Below, in pieces: positions 21,293-34,000 of a DNA stretch of 64,000 nt. The translations under genes and the position numbers were made by a program. Under the pieces are notes generated by a model. The model did not search any database. It was not told where the DNA came from and saw only the letters and a program-made list of their open reading frames with translations. This DNA is from Eurosta solidaginis (taxonomy: Eukaryota > Arthropoda > Insecta > Diptera > Tephritidae): contig NC_090323.1 in NCBI RefSeq assembly GCF_040869045.1, forward strand, positions 269,952,392 through 270,016,391, given 5' to 3'. Position 1 is the first letter of the stretch. Each line of letters opens with the position of its first letter.

Positions 21293-23234
21293 AAAATTTA
21301 GTATTTAAATATAAATATTCGACGATAGAATAATAAAGGAACAAATTCTGTCTAACCCTTAAAACTGATTGTAAATTTCGAAGCAATCACTCGGGTGCGA
21401 CAAAAAAACACATCACGATAAGCGAGAAAATGCAGCAAACACACAAAACAAGTCAAACGGCTATAATTACTGACTTCTACTTGCCTCACCAAGTTATCGC
21501 TACTAATCTCTAAAGACGATCATTATATTTCTGTAGGAATACAAAATCAGTCTTAATTTGTAGAGTAGCTAATTTTTTTAAAAGTTAATCCTAGAATATA
21601 AGCCATTACAGCGTTTAAATCAAATTCGAAATGGAACAGACACCACTGCGTATGATCAACATTCATTCGCCGCCCCCCACAGTGGAAACCTCATTAGAGC
21701 TTATTGTCAATCCCAGCAAACTGACTAAATCATAATAACATTGAATATGGAAATTCTTTCGACAATGAAATCAGCAACCAAATAATTTTGTTGCAACAAC
21801 AAAAACACGCTACTATATAGAATAATAATCAGATTCATAAGAAGAATATATAGTTTCAATATGTAATTGTTATATTATTTATACACATCTATAAACATAC
21901 AAAACACATACAAATACATAATTATGATCCCGCAACTTCAGATTGCAACTTGGTACAACTCGGCACAAGACGACTTAACAGACTCCGCGCGTGTAACCTA
22001 AATAAGTTGGGTAATAATTGGTTAAATAGACGCCATCATTGCTATCATTCACCACCTCACCCACCAACATAAAAAATAAACATCAAAAACTAGGGGTCAC
22101 ATGTGCGGCAAATGCAACAAATGTAAGAAGCAACGAGTTGTGCGTTGCAACAAAGTAAACTTTCACATGGCTACGAATGGGTCGCACCACATTTGCTAGA
22201 GTGAGTGTGGACTTCATGCGGCATGGAGTGGTGTTGTGGCTGTTGGGCAATGAGGCGTCTCGAGTGGCAATAAATGCATATTCGTAGCAATTTCGCTATG
22301 GTAGAAGGCACCTTCTTGCCAATGTTTTTGTTTCAAAAGACTTCGGTGACAAGTGTTAAAGCTTCTATGTGTGCGGTGTGTGTTATTTGTGTATGTGTGT
22401 GTGTGTGCAGCTGGTTAAAACCTGGGTAAGCATAATGAAAGGCATCCGACAATGTCAACTTAGTGCACCCTTCATCATGACAGTTTATTTAACAAAATTA
22501 TTTTGTCCCCTAGAACATAGTCTCATACAGAACAGAGAGGGGGCAAGTGAACACCATTTTAGATTGCCAGTAATTTTTGATTAATGGCTTAGAGTGGGGA
22601 TTTCTATAAAAATTCTGTCGGAAGTCATCGTAATATCGCTTCTAAAACTCGCCACCGCCAATATTTCTAACGAATTTACTTATCGGCTGCTGGAAAACTG
22701 AACTGCCGTAATAGATTTGAGTACAACAGCTACTGAGGGCAAGGTAAAGGGAGCAGGATACTATTATTTTTTATCTACTTTGGCTTAAATATTCATATGA
22801 TCGTGTCACGGCTACTGAAAGATCACAGTGAAATCTTCGAATAAATCGCCGTTGCTGATCAACTGTGATGTCATCTGCAACATTTTTGCAATCAATCTTA
22901 TCAATAATGGCACAGACAGACATGTAAAAATTTCGAATATCCCTCTTAGCCGCGCTAGGCTTATGATTACTTCGAAGCTGGTTTGACCCTCATTTTCGTT
23001 CGCTGATCCTCTAAGTGTCAGGTCATCCCTCATCTTAGATCCTTCGATCCCGTTAACATCCTGAACGCAGGTAATGAATATTTCTAGAGTGCCGATGAAT
23101 GCGGCCAGAGTTTCTTTCCTTTACCTTTCTAGCTTTGAGCTCAGAAAAGATAGTTATTTACCTTGCCAGTTTTGTTCCGGAGCTCGAGTGACTAACAGGC
23201 TTGCCAAATCACAAGGTTTTCTGCTTCAAACACA
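21293..23234. other. Non-coding stretch with a (GT)n microsatellite
   Basis: A short GT run lies at about 22390-22410. Frames of 60 to 75 codons (22369-22584, minus 22812-23033) have no recognisable domain. Confidence 0.35.
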
Positions 23235-23555
23235 CTACAGTACGACGGCAGTCTGAATGTTGTCGGTGTAGATTTGTAAAGCTTTATTAGCTGGAACCAC
23301 AACCCTCTTCCCATAATTTCTACTTTGAATACTAATACTAGGAGACTGGTATGCTATTTCTGAGTATCCTTTCGGCACCCATATTCCGAGTCTCAGTGCG
23401 GTTTGTGCCTCTCTGCCGACGTATATGGTTTGTGCATGTCTTTCGGCAGCAGGTTTAATATGGGACCTGAATCCGACCAGCGTCAGATTCACACACAGTG
23501 CGCCGAACTTTTTGTAGGCTGAAGAGATTATTGTTCTTAAAAAGAGCTTCCCCAA
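23235..23555 (-). pseudogene. LINE fragment between RT and RNase H
   Basis: The 106-codon frame reads ...KPAAERHAQTIYVGREAQTALRLGIW..GYSEI.. and ends NKALQIYTDN. This resembles the segment before RNase H in jockey-, I- or LOA-type fly LINEs, where the first RNase H motif reads YTDGSK. Here Gly-Ser is lost (YTDNIQ) and the frame stops soon after. RT and the rest of RNase H are absent. Confidence 0.45.
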
Positions 23556-24836
23556 TCTCTAAAGCAAAACGTCAGTACTGATCGCAGCATTGCCCCACAG
23601 CCATAGTACAGGCTTTTCTCAAATATATATCAAGCCTCTACCAAACAAATAACACAAAACATTCCGAAACCGGAAACTCGAAATAAAAGTTCCTCTAATA
23701 CTACACTAGTTAAGAAGGTACCACTCAACCGAATTTCACGCAAATCGAGTCCATCTGAAATGTAGTTTTTTAGAAATGGTCGATCTCGGTCTCACTTGCC
23801 GGAAAGAAAGGTGTCCAAATATTAATCTAATCGAAGAGGAACCCAAGTGCACAGTTTCAAGCAAATTCCAATATGAATAAAATTTTTTCGAACCAGTTGC
23901 TTTACTTCCAGTAAAGAAAAGAAAGAGAAAGAAGAAAAAGAAATCTATAGCATTCTAAAATCCACTCACAAAATTTAATCAGATCGGTCCAGTCGTTTAG
24001 GAGAATTCGGTGACAAGCGGGCGCCCAGTAGAAATATACATATGTATAAAGATGGCCAAGCAAGGTTGAACATTCCGATTCGTGAGGACCTCTCATAAAC
24101 ATCCTTAGTGTTATAATCTGTGTAAAGACTACGTAAATTAATTCAAAAACAACAACCCGCCTGTTAAAATTCAAGCCGCCGTATCTGCTTTCTAAGTAAC
24201 TTAAAACCGCACATATTCTTCCCTACGCCCTTATCTACTGCAATTCCAATCAACATCTAAGCCATTGACATTCTCATAACAACAACTCGCATCGCTCACG
24301 CAGAAAATTTTATATTAAAACACACTCGCCTCCTTCGAGTATCTTTTGATCCCTTCCATATGCTAGTATACCACAACTATTCGAGCTGACCGAGTATCCC
24401 TCACACCGGAATACAAATGACTTGAGTACATGGGTAATGTGATTCACGTGTTCTCTCAAGCCCCTTCAAGCTCCCTACGTTCACAATATCACCCACTCAA
24501 GTCAGACAAAGGAAGCATTTTCATAATGTGCTTTTTGAACTAAATTTAGTACAACCGAAGAGTGTAGGAGGTGTGCTTGCGTTAAAAAAGGGATTTGTTA
24601 ACTGTGAAGGGCGACACACATATCCTTCTGTGTGTGTGTGTTTGTCTGTGTCTTTGACTTTGTGTACATTTTGTGGTTTCACTTGCCACACTGTATTTGT
24701 TGTAGATTCTGCTATGCTCTCCCCGTAATAAAAATTAATGGAGAGAAAATGTGCTTGGGATGCAAAATACTTTTTAACTGTACTTAAGCACTTGTGCGCG
24801 TAGTATGTACAACAACAAAAGCATGCATACTAGGCC
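23556..24836. other. Non-coding stretch with probable repeat debris
   Basis: Sequence around 23960-24060 (GATCGGTCCAGTCGTTTAGG) resembles debris of common insect repeats. No borders were found. A GT-rich patch lies near 24625-24665. Confidence 0.35.
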
Positions 24837-25435
24837 GGGTCGATTTGTGGGGAGGCAAAAAATCGCCCATTGCTCTGTGAAAATCATATTCTAGGGATCA
24901 AAATAAGAAACTTTGCCGAAGGAACCATACCTCTAAAACGAATTCGGATGCCCCCCCCCCTTTGGGTCGTAGGGGCAAATTTTGAAAAATCCCACTTTGA
25001 AATGCCTATGTTTTTCTTTTTGGAGTTTATTTTTCTCTTTAGAAATTTATTTAGTCGGAACATATGTAAATGAAAAAATGAATTTAACTTAGTAATAGAA
25101 AAAAAATAAAAAATAAAGTATTTGAAAAAAAAAAAGCGTTTTTACAACCCTTTTAAATCCAAGGCATCACTGTGATGTATTTGCATGTCGTAAACAAAGT
25201 TGTGTGGGTTTTTTATTCAACCGTTTTAAAAAATGAAGGAATCACTGTGACACAATTGCAGATCGTAAAATTGCTTGTGTTGTTTTTTTAAGCCACCACA
25301 AGACACAGCAGGTAGAATTGAAATTGCCCCTACCCAGAAGTTCGACCCAAAGGTATGGTTCCTTCGGCAAAGTTCCTTATTTTGATCCCTAGAATACGAT
25401 TTTCATAGAGCAATGAGTGATTTTTAAATCGACCC
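24837..25435. mobile_element. MITE with terminal inverted repeats over 100 bp long
   Basis: The left end GGGTCGATTT is followed by CATTGCTCTGTGAAAATC, TATTCTAGGGATCAAAATAA and TTTGCCGAAGGAACCATACC. The same blocks occur in reverse complement at the right end, up to AAATCGACCC at 25435. Similarity may extend a few bases outside (TAGGCC against TAAGGC), so the border and duplication are uncertain. No coding capacity. Confidence 0.85.
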
Positions 25436-26499
25436 GCCTTAATGCATACCTATGCGGAGGCACATTAAAGGGCAAGTTGTTGTTTTTGCTGTGTAAAAGT
25501 GAACAACTACTAACGAACCATTTAAGTTTTAGGATAAACATAAGGGAGAAATGTGCAAACTGTTGCTTAGTTTCACTTTTGGTTGAATTTTGTGGCAAAT
25601 TTAGTGACGAGTTATGACAACTTTTATCGACAATCAAGATAAAGTGGATGATTTTGTTAATCTAAGGTAGTCAAAATATTATTTAAAAACTAAGTTTTTA
25701 TAACGGTGAATAGGTAAATTTTGCTAACGAGCTACGCTACCCAAGTATTAGGGAGTATTTTCAGTGCGATGAACAACACAAATTTGTGGATGTAAAACTG
25801 GGTTAATTAAACTGCTTGGAGGTCAAATTTGGCACGATTGAAATAAGGCAATACAGGTGGACTTTAGATAAGGCGGTCATCATAGTTATTGATGGGTTTA
25901 GTTGGCTAATATGTATAGTTCTTATCTCCCGTAAAACGCAATAACGAGACGTCCACAGCTTTTGCCGTAAAGCCCTTAGTTTAGAAGCTCAATTGTCGAA
26001 TAGTCACACAGCTCCAAAAGAGAAAAAAATGACGTGGGCATTAAATACAGAAATACGGAAACTATTCAGAAGATCCAACCCTCCAAAGTAATTCGACCGG
26101 ATCATATTTCCATACAGCGTATATGTTCCCAATTTTTCCGCTTTTTCCATCATCAAAGCATTAATCCAAAGAGTAGAATTAGATGGGGTAAAATTAGGTG
26201 CATAACAATATTCAACTGCGTTAATGGACACTGGATATATCAGTTATATAGGTGCCGGATCACAAAGAAATAAGGTGAAATGAAATTATCGATGAGCCTT
26301 CACGTAGGAGCTTAGCGATACAAATTAGCGAATAACCAGCTTCGCAGCAGTTATAACCACGAGCCCAAAGCCAAGAAAAGTGAAAAAGTAACGCGGCATA
26401 CAAATACGTATCTTCGCCTCGCGAAACTTGGCATTATCACCCATCAAGTCTTCAACGACGATAATTAATAAGCGGACGACACAATTTTCGGTAATGTTG
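25436..26499. other. Non-coding stretch
   Basis: No ORF with a recognisable domain and no clear repeat. The short frames on both strands at 26004-26513 look like chance openings. Confidence 0.3.
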
Positions 26500-26970
26500 A
26501 ACATCCACGTCAATGGACTTAAACTGCTGACTGTCCGATACGCTAAAATACTGAGTGTGACGTTTGATAATGACCTGCATTTTGACCCAATTTTAGCTTA
26601 AGTTCAGTGTCGTGACTTTATCCTCAAGTACCACGCTAGCAGAACTTGGGGAAAAGCTCAGAAACGCTTACAATTATCTATAAATTGCCCAGTCGCTTGT
26701 TTGCTATGCGTCTCCGATATGGTCGCTGAGCTTAACAAAACACACTGGAGGAAGGAAACTGCATGCCTGTCAAAACCACTGTCCTTATATTTCGCCGGGA
26801 CATCATCTGCTCAATAAGGCGGAAATTCTTCTCCTCAACGAGAGAAACAAAGTGCTGAACAAACCGCTTATGTTAAATATTCAGAAACCTAGGCATCCTA
26901 ACAGATATCTGATTAATATGGGTCCACTTCCCAGGGACATAAGTGTTCATCCTAAAATTAGCCAATAAAT
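26500..26970 (+). pseudogene. Jockey-type LINE, RT C-terminal remnant
   Basis: Across frames the plus strand reads LGVTFDNDLHFDP, TLAELGEKLRNAYNYL, SLVCYASPIWS, HACQNHCPY and HPNRYLINMGPLPRDI. This order is typical of the region after the catalytic core in jockey-related fly LINEs. Several stops and frame changes break it. The catalytic YADD block and the 5' part are missing. Confidence 0.6.
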
Positions 26971-27825
26971 CTCGTTCTCAATTATAAATGCCCGGAACTC
27001 GCAATTGCAGTCCTTCCAGGGATAGGCGAGTTAATGTGGCGTAATTTCGGTCTGGATACTGATACAGGTTAAAGCCCTACTTATGCAAAATCAACCCCAT
27101 TTTTTCAATTGTAATGTGGAAACAACGCTTCTATCACCCATGTTTTTTTTTTCAACCCTGATGAAACTGCAAGTTTCCTTGGACTTCTGTTAGAGGACAT
27201 CGATTAGAATCTGTGTGTGTGAGTGAGGCTGTTGGGACAACAAATGTCAAGAGCCATGTGTCGTTATCGTAATGAGAAAGAACAAGGAACCTTCTGATGA
27301 TAAGACCTTGAGCTGACATACATTCATTTTTAGCGCCCTGCATCAGTCATTGACTAAAGCAAGCTTGTGAAAAAATTAGTACTGTCCAGTACTTTCTTTG
27401 CATACTCCTGGCTCTAGATAGAATATGTCGCCGATAATTCGAGAACCATTTTTTTTGAAAAATCTGCGTAGGTTATCGGAAAGAAATATTCCAAATATTG
27501 TTGATTTTATAAAAAAAAGTGGGTGGTATGCTTTCAAACGGCAGAAGCCCCTTTATTTGTATATATTTTGTGTATATCTTATGAGGCCTTTTATGCAGAA
27601 AGGCTGACGAACATTTTAAAGTCACGATGGGAGTCCAATCACCTGTGTCTATAGCGAAAACCTTCCCAAATTTAAGTTATGAGAGGATGTCCACGAAGGG
27701 TTTTTAAAAAATTACCTTCCATCGTGGTACCATGAAGATCGCGGATACTTCATTAGGTATTGTGGTGTAATCTCATCTGAGCCGCATCGCGACCAATAAT
27801 CCAGTGTTCCAGTAGAAGAAGATCG
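26971..27825. other. Non-coding stretch
   Basis: Nothing recognisable. Short frames on both strands lack domains. Confidence 0.3.
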
Positions 27826-28070
27826 TTTGCCAGCGCAATTTCTAGCTTCCCCATCGCAATTGTCAACCTCACCTACCCACTGAGAACTCTGTTTGTATGG
27901 CAGGCGATACTGTGGGGATCCCATGATCCACACGAAAGGAGTGGAATATATAACCCAGACGGTTCAACGTGGTCATATCAAAACGTTTCCGCGACATCCG
28001 GGCCAGTATTATTTTTTGGAACGACAGGGTCAATAACCGGTAAAGGACTATCATCATCGATAAAGCATCC
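27826..28070 (+). repeat. Diverged relative of the 5826-6222 retroposon
   Basis: In order it shares TTGCCAGCGCAA, CAATTGTCAACCTCACCTA, GTGGTCATAT, CCGGTAAAGGA and CATCATCGATAA-like segments with 5826-6222. The GCCCCCAGCGGG start and the (CAA)n tail are not preserved. Confidence 0.6.
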
Positions 28071-29699
28071 TAGTGCATCCATTTCTAACGGCCATAAACT
28101 CCTAGAAAAGAGGAATGCCTATTCCGTATTTTTAGCCGCCTCCTTCAAGAATTCGGGGCATGCAAAACCGACTACTCCTGCGATATTAAGAAAAAACCCA
28201 TGCCGCCTTAGCTCAAGGCTGTCTCGTTTCGCGATATGTTACGATGCAGTGACTCACTTTTTAAAGGTATGCTCTTCTATGAATTGATGTTATCGTTGCT
28301 GACATGAACGCTTGAAGAGCCAATTGACTATTAGAGAAGCTTACTATACAATAGTTGTTGCAATGTGTGGCATATCTCTTTGATAGCCAATATCATGCGC
28401 TAAAGCAGCGCCGAATACAGTAACCATACACATATGTAGGAGCGTTGCAGAGAAACCCGCTTTTACTCCAAAGACCAGGCTATAATAGAAAGCGGCTGCG
28501 ACCTATGAACGCCCTTTCCTTGAAGCCTGAGAGCATCCTGGTATGCCCTTTTCTTTGATAAAGAGGTCGATTAACAACATGTTTCATGTCATATCCAGAA
28601 CTTTTATAGAACATGATCTTTGGGTACAATGCAGTTGCGCTGATGCTCCGCATGTTTGGTTTGGTCTAATAACGAAAATATCAGAGTTTTATTTGCTGCT
28701 GTAAGACACTAAGTGAATCAAAATGTATATACATATGTACATACATCAATATTAATTAAATAAATTTAATAAGAAGTTGAATAGAAATTGAAAACAAGAA
28801 ATTTAATTTGTCTTTATTGTGCATTATTTTCCCAGACGCATTATAAATTGCATCAACACCTTTTTCTGGCGCATGAAATGTGGAAAAATGTGCGTGTGAC
28901 ATGAAGGCTTTGTGACGCCGCTCAAACACACACACACACACAATGAATTGCAATGTAAATTTATTCACTGAATATTGTTTTCCATTTATTTAGTTATTTA
29001 TTGCTGTTTTTGTGTATGTAGTTATGTGTGTATGTGTTTGAATGCAATTGCCTTGTCTGATCGGTGTGATATGTATGTACCTAAGTCTGTCTGTTTGTCT
29101 ATCAATTTACTTAAACTGCGTATTTATATTTCAGAATTCATGAAAACCGTAAACGAAGGCACTTGATTACAATTAAATAACATTAAAAGTGAACAAATAC
29201 GAAAAAATAATGATAATTACAACAACACTATAAACAGACAACAAGAAAGTGCACTTGTGTGGCTGGGAGGCATTACAACCGCTGACAACAACAACAACAA
29301 CAACATCAATCACACTGAGTGGCACGCAACATGTAAATTTACTCATTGAATTTAATTTATAGCAGCGACGACAAAATAAAATTTATTTAATGAATTAAAA
29401 TTAAACAAAACAATAAAAGCAAACACCAACAATAACAACGAAACCATAATTTCAAGAACATAGTGGCGGCGGCAAAAAAAATAATAATAATCAAAATAAA
29501 AACACGCGTGAGCTGCGTGAGATTGTTTATTTGTTTGTGTTTCATTCATGAATGGAAAACGAAGAAGAAAAATAACAAACGACTGTAGATATTATTGTTA
29601 ACAGTTAAATCGTAAAATACAATTAAGCACAAATTTGTTAAGCATATGAATTTCATAAACGCACTCTTTCATTACACAAATTGAAGCAGGTACATGCCC
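28071..29699. other. Non-coding stretch with microsatellites
   Basis: A (CA)n run lies near 28926-28941 and an (AAC)n run near 29283-29304. The rest is AT-rich without a domain-bearing ORF. Confidence 0.35.
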
Positions 29700-30660
29700 T
29701 ATAGGAAATCCAAAACGCCACAGGACGAAACTGCGGATCAAGGTAGAAACTTTATTATTCATGCGCATAAATCTTTGCTCACGATGTAGGAAAGTTCGGC
29801 GTAAGTGTAGTGAGTACACTGTAGCGTAGTTTGGGAACATTGTACGTGGATGAGTTGATATGAGCGAAATCAGGCAGCAAATCATTAGCGAAAGCACAAA
29901 AACAAATCGATGATATATACATAAAAAAGAAAATGAAACGAAAAAGTAAAGAAGAAGTAAATACAAAGATAAACCAGAAGGTGGAGGCAAAATAACAACA
30001 AAATAACAATTTCGATAGTGATGTGGATGTTATGTGAAGGCAAGGAAAGGAAAAAGATAAGGAGAGGCGAGATTAGACGTCAAAACCGAATGGATTTTCG
30101 GTTTGCTAAAAGTCTGTTATTGATGAGATATAGACGAGTCATCGATTTGATATCGAAGTGTTATAAAGTTGCTATCCATAACAAAGGTTATCAGCGCGCA
30201 ACTGTTTTTTAGCGACGAGTTATCGGTTTACTGTCGATAAGTTATCGTTAAACTATCGAAAAGTTACTGATATGTTAATAAAAAGTGATTGTTTTTATTA
30301 TTGATATTAGAGACAAATTTTAAAGTTATAAACGGCGATGGTTACTAGGGCATGTTTCTGACTTTCACTTCTTCATCAGCTAGCTTTTCGGGAGCTCGAA
30401 GCATAACAACTTTGCAATTTTTCTCTAATATCAATAACAAAAATAAATGTATAAAGCAATATGAGCAAGTCTCGCAAATTAAATACATATGATAACGTTA
30501 CTATTTTTATTTAAAAAGTTAATAGTATCGAAAAGTTATCGATTGCATATCGAAAAGTTATATATAAGCTTGAGTTTTAGAAAAGTTAACGATCGAGAAG
30601 TTATCTATTTGTTATCAAAAAATAATGACTTTGAATAAGTATCGATTTGTTATTGAAAGA
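29700..30660 (+). repeat. TTATCGA-rich repeat, plus orientation, interrupted by a small MITE
   Basis: It has the same layout as 11585-12185: a GTA-rich part with GCGTAAGTGTAGTG, GTTGATATGAGCGAAA, a purine-rich part, then TTATCGA units. The units run to about 30290, are interrupted at 30297-30438, and resume at 30500-30660 (AAAGTTATCGATTGCATATC). Confidence 0.65.
30297..30438. mobile_element. 142-bp MITE-like inverted-repeat insertion
   Basis: The left arm TTATTGATATTAGAGA plus AAATTTTAAAGTTAT faces the complement of TTATTGATATTAGAGA plus AAATTGCAAAGTTGTTAT. The arms are about 32 bp. It sits inside a TTATCGA array. No clear target duplication could be separated from the surrounding AT-rich repeat. 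Confidence 0.65.
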
Positions 30661-31489
30661 GAAGCTAGACCCAAATCTTCTCGGGGGTAAATCGCACCAT
30701 GTCCTTTTTTTTTTTTTTGATTGTCCATCAGTGTCCGGTTATATTACGTTTACATTTTTCTATAGGGTTCTAGATAAAGAGAACCGTAGCTGCATTGTAT
30801 GCACATAAACAGTGGCACTAATACTTTTCCCCATATAAATTTCATCGAGGCAACATAAAATATAGAAATTGTAAAACAAAATAGATCATCCTCTTAAATA
30901 AAAGTTAAAACAAATGTAATATATTTATTGACATGATGCAATAAACCAGACAGCTGAAGTAAATTTTACAAAATGGAGTCGCATTATACGATACTCTCCG
31001 TCATAAATTTAAATGGGGCTACTTGACTTATCTGCAGTATTGATTTTTCAGTATTATAAAAAGTACCACACCAAAATCTTTCTAAAATATGAAGTAACGT
31101 GCTGTAAAAAAACTTACTTTTGTGTGAGGGTTTAGTTTCTTTTCATGAGGGGAAATGGAAAAGTTTTAGTCAACGGAACTGAATAGCTGGATCTTCACAT
31201 TCTGGGAGACTTGTAATATGAAAACTCGGGATTGAGGGTATACGGTCCCGAGACCCAACATTTGTCTATGTAAACCAAGATTCCAAGAGTTGAAGTAGGC
31301 TCAATGAGCTGGTAAAAATATATAGCGACAAAGGTTTTACAGCAACAATTCTTCAACAAATCATTACCTGAGTAAAAAAAATGTTGGCTTATCAGAACTG
31401 TATTTTAAACAACTCTGGCTAACAATGGAAACGTTTAGACAAACATGAATTACTTCCAGCCATGTGAACAAACTCGACAGATATTTTCC
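30661..31489. other. Non-coding stretch
   Basis: AT-rich with a poly-T run near 30710. Nothing recognisable. Confidence 0.3.
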
Positions 31490-31880
31490 TGACTTTCTTT
31501 ATCTATCTACTTCTCTGATCTGTCTAGCCCTCTTCCTCTCTTTTTTTCTTCTCCCCACTGCATTTTCTCATTCAATTTCGCTATCCCTTTAATTACTCCG
31601 TAAATCTTTCCGCTTCTCCTCTTACTTTCACTATTACTCTTAATTTTACCCTTATTCTTAATCTTTCTATTAACCTCCTTTTACTACTTTGTCTCAAACC
31701 ATTACCCTTGTTCTTCCTTTTGATCTCACTCTACATGTTCCTCTTGTTCTCTTAGCTTTCCGACTTTCTCCCAACTTCCTCTACTCTTTTCATTCTATTT
31801 CATCTGTTTTCTCTTCTCTTTTCTTTCATGTCCTTATCTCCTATGTTGAGATATATCGAGTTTGGCTTTTCTCTTCACAG
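31490..31880. repeat. Polypyrimidine tract
   Basis: Third C/T-rich plus-strand tract of about 390 bp, comparable to 6860-7250 and 12740-13060. The open frame at 31689-31892 is low-complexity. Confidence 0.6.
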
Positions 31881-32734
31881 TTAAAAAAGTAGCAAAATAG
31901 TACCAAAAATTGTGCCTCTCTACTATTTTTAAACTCATGACAGGACTACGAGGGCCGTCAATTTTTGCTTGTTCTACTACTGACTTTATCTCTTTAGTTT
32001 TTTGCATCATAGCGTAGATATTCTTTGAAGGAAAGGTTCATTTTCGAGGTTAGCTAAAATGTTATATTCTCTCTTATTGAATGGGGTGGCATAATAGGCC
32101 GGTCAATTATTGTTAGTCGTGCAGATTAAGTCCACGATTGGCCAATTTATTTGGTGTCTGTTATGAAAATTTGCTTCCCTCGCGAACATTGTTTGAATCA
32201 ATTCAAGTCCTTATGCTAAGGACACACTTTGCGGCAGTGTGGTACACCACAAAATATTCTTTGCGTGTATTTTTGTGGACCGACTCACACCGATCGGCAA
32301 CAGCACTGTGCGACGCGAAAATGTGCAACAAATTTGATCTAATAGGCAAAAAAGTGGCGCGGAGTGTAGTGCCGCTAGCGTATCCTTGGATTTATGGTGA
32401 TGCAAATCGTTTCGATTCGGTAAGCTTATAAGAGAGCACACATCGAATTCGTTTCTAATTGCACATTACTGATTAAATTTCTTTCTGTGCACCTCGGAAT
32501 TTTTAAAATCGGGTGATTCAGTTTTCAATCGATTTTCTCAGATTTTTCTTGTAAATGTTTTCTTAATTTTGCATTTTTATTACTTATTCTAAACATAGAA
32601 TCGTTGCTGTTGCACAAACAACAACAAATTGTATAAAGCGCAACCGACTAAATGACTTATTGTGTCTCGTTGAGTGGAAAGAGGAAGGTGCAAAAGTTTT
32701 CTTAAATTTAATTAAAAATACTACATTGGTACAA
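31881..32734. other. Non-coding stretch
   Basis: A frame at 32138-32431 has no recognisable domain. No repeat borders were seen. Confidence 0.3.
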
Positions 32735-33214
32735 ACTAGAGGTTTACGCCGATGATCGGCCTTCTTAATATCGCATATAAGGACCTGTCAAGTCTATTGT
32801 GCGAAAGATTGAAGCCCACCGTGAATCAACTGATTGGACCTTATTTGTGCGGCTTCAGACCTGGTAAATCTACCATAGACCAGATTTTCACAATGCGCTA
32901 AATCTTGGAAAAAACCCGCGAAAAAAGAATCGACACACATCACCTCTTCGTCGATTTTAAAGCCGCCTTCGACAACACGAAAAGGAGCTGCCTATATGCT
33001 GCTATGTCTGAATTTGGTTTCCCCGCAAAACTTATACGGCTGTGAAAAATGACGTTGAGCAGCACCATTAGCTCAGTCAGAATTTGGAAGGACCTCTCCG
33101 AGCCGGTCGAAACTAAACGAGGTTTCAGACAGGGTGACCCCCTATCATGCGATTTCTTTAATTTGATGCTGGAGAAAATAATACTAGCTACATAGCTTAA
33201 CCGCTCTGGAATAA
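32735..33214 (+). pseudogene. RTE-like LINE, N-terminal part of RT
   Basis: Translation across frames gives LCERLKPTVNQLIGPYLCGFRPGKSTIDQIF, then HHLFVDFKAAFD (motif A with catalytic Asp) and ETKRGFRQGDPLSCDFFN (motif B). The last codons before the Helitron-like insertion are NRSGI, and RT resumes at 34001 with the YADD motif. In-frame stops (near 32900, 33044 and 33194) show it is dead. It is 5' truncated, as usual for LINEs. Confidence 0.85.
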
Positions 33215-34000
33215 TATAATATATGAAATTCTTCTGTCACGGTTTTAGAGGCTGAACTCCTCCGAAACGGCTGAACCGATTCTCATGAAATTTTGTGAGC
33301 ATATTAGGTAGGTCTGAGAATCGGCCAACGTCTACCTATTTTTTCGCTACGTGTCTAGGGTCTTGAGATCAAAACGAGGACCCGGGTACCCCTAGAATGT
33401 GTTTATACAATATGGATATCAAATGAAAGCTGTTAATGAGAGCTCTAAAGCTCATTGTGATATTCGGTTTAGTCGCATCAACCTGGCAAAACTGATAAAT
33501 ATGCATGCGAAGCCGAAATAAAAACAAGAATTAATAATACCCACATACCTATTTACATACGTCCTATTCGATTTGCCTGAAATTTCGTATATAAATTTGC
33601 CTATATTAGTATTTCCGATGCGTTTTTCCGGGAAGTATACCAGAGACGGATTGGGACTGGGTTTAGGACTAGGACTGGGACTGAGGCTGAGACTCGGAGT
33701 GGGACTGGGACTGAGACTCGGAATGGGACTGGAACAAAATACATGCCACGCTCTGGGACTGGCAATAAGAGATGAAGAAGAAGGAGAAAAACTTGAGAGA
33801 AGAGAATATAGAGAAGGAGACTGAGAAAGAGATAGAATGAGACGAATATGGAGATGAAGCGAACAAGACGGAGGGAGGAGTGAACAAAAAGATTAGGAAA
33901 AAGTGTAGAGGGGTAGGGCAGAGTTAGACGGAAAAAGCTTATTAAAAAGTATGCATATAGGCCAAATTTAGAGCAGAACAACATCTGCCGGGTCTGCTAG
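33215..34000 (+). mobile_element. Helitron-like insertion (786 bp)
   Basis: The 3' end is CTAG followed by a flanking T, and a hairpin GCAGA (33973-33977) / TCTGC (33984-33988) lies 12 bp before that end. This is the classical Helitron 3' architecture. The flanking LINE codons join without gain or loss if the insertion lies between A (33214) and T (34001). The 5' end reads TATAATATATG and lacks the usual TC. A 3-bp TAT duplication is an equally good reading of that junction. It contains a repeat-derived family sequence (CCGAAACGGCTGAACC), a hexamer array and a purine tract, but no Rep/helicase gene, so it is non-autonomous. Confidence 0.75.
33645..33930 (+). repeat. GGGACT-type hexamer array followed by a polypurine tract
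   Basis: Units such as GGGACTGGGTTTAGGACTAG run from 33645 to about 33770, then a G/A-dominated tract continues to about 33930. The open frame 33573-33824 reads as Gly-Leu/Arg-Leu repeats and is explained by the array. Confidence 0.8.

Noticed and set aside
33573..33824. Gly-Leu/Arg-Leu dipeptide-repeat frame
   Set aside because: It is a direct translation of the GGGACT hexamer array inside the Helitron-like insertion.
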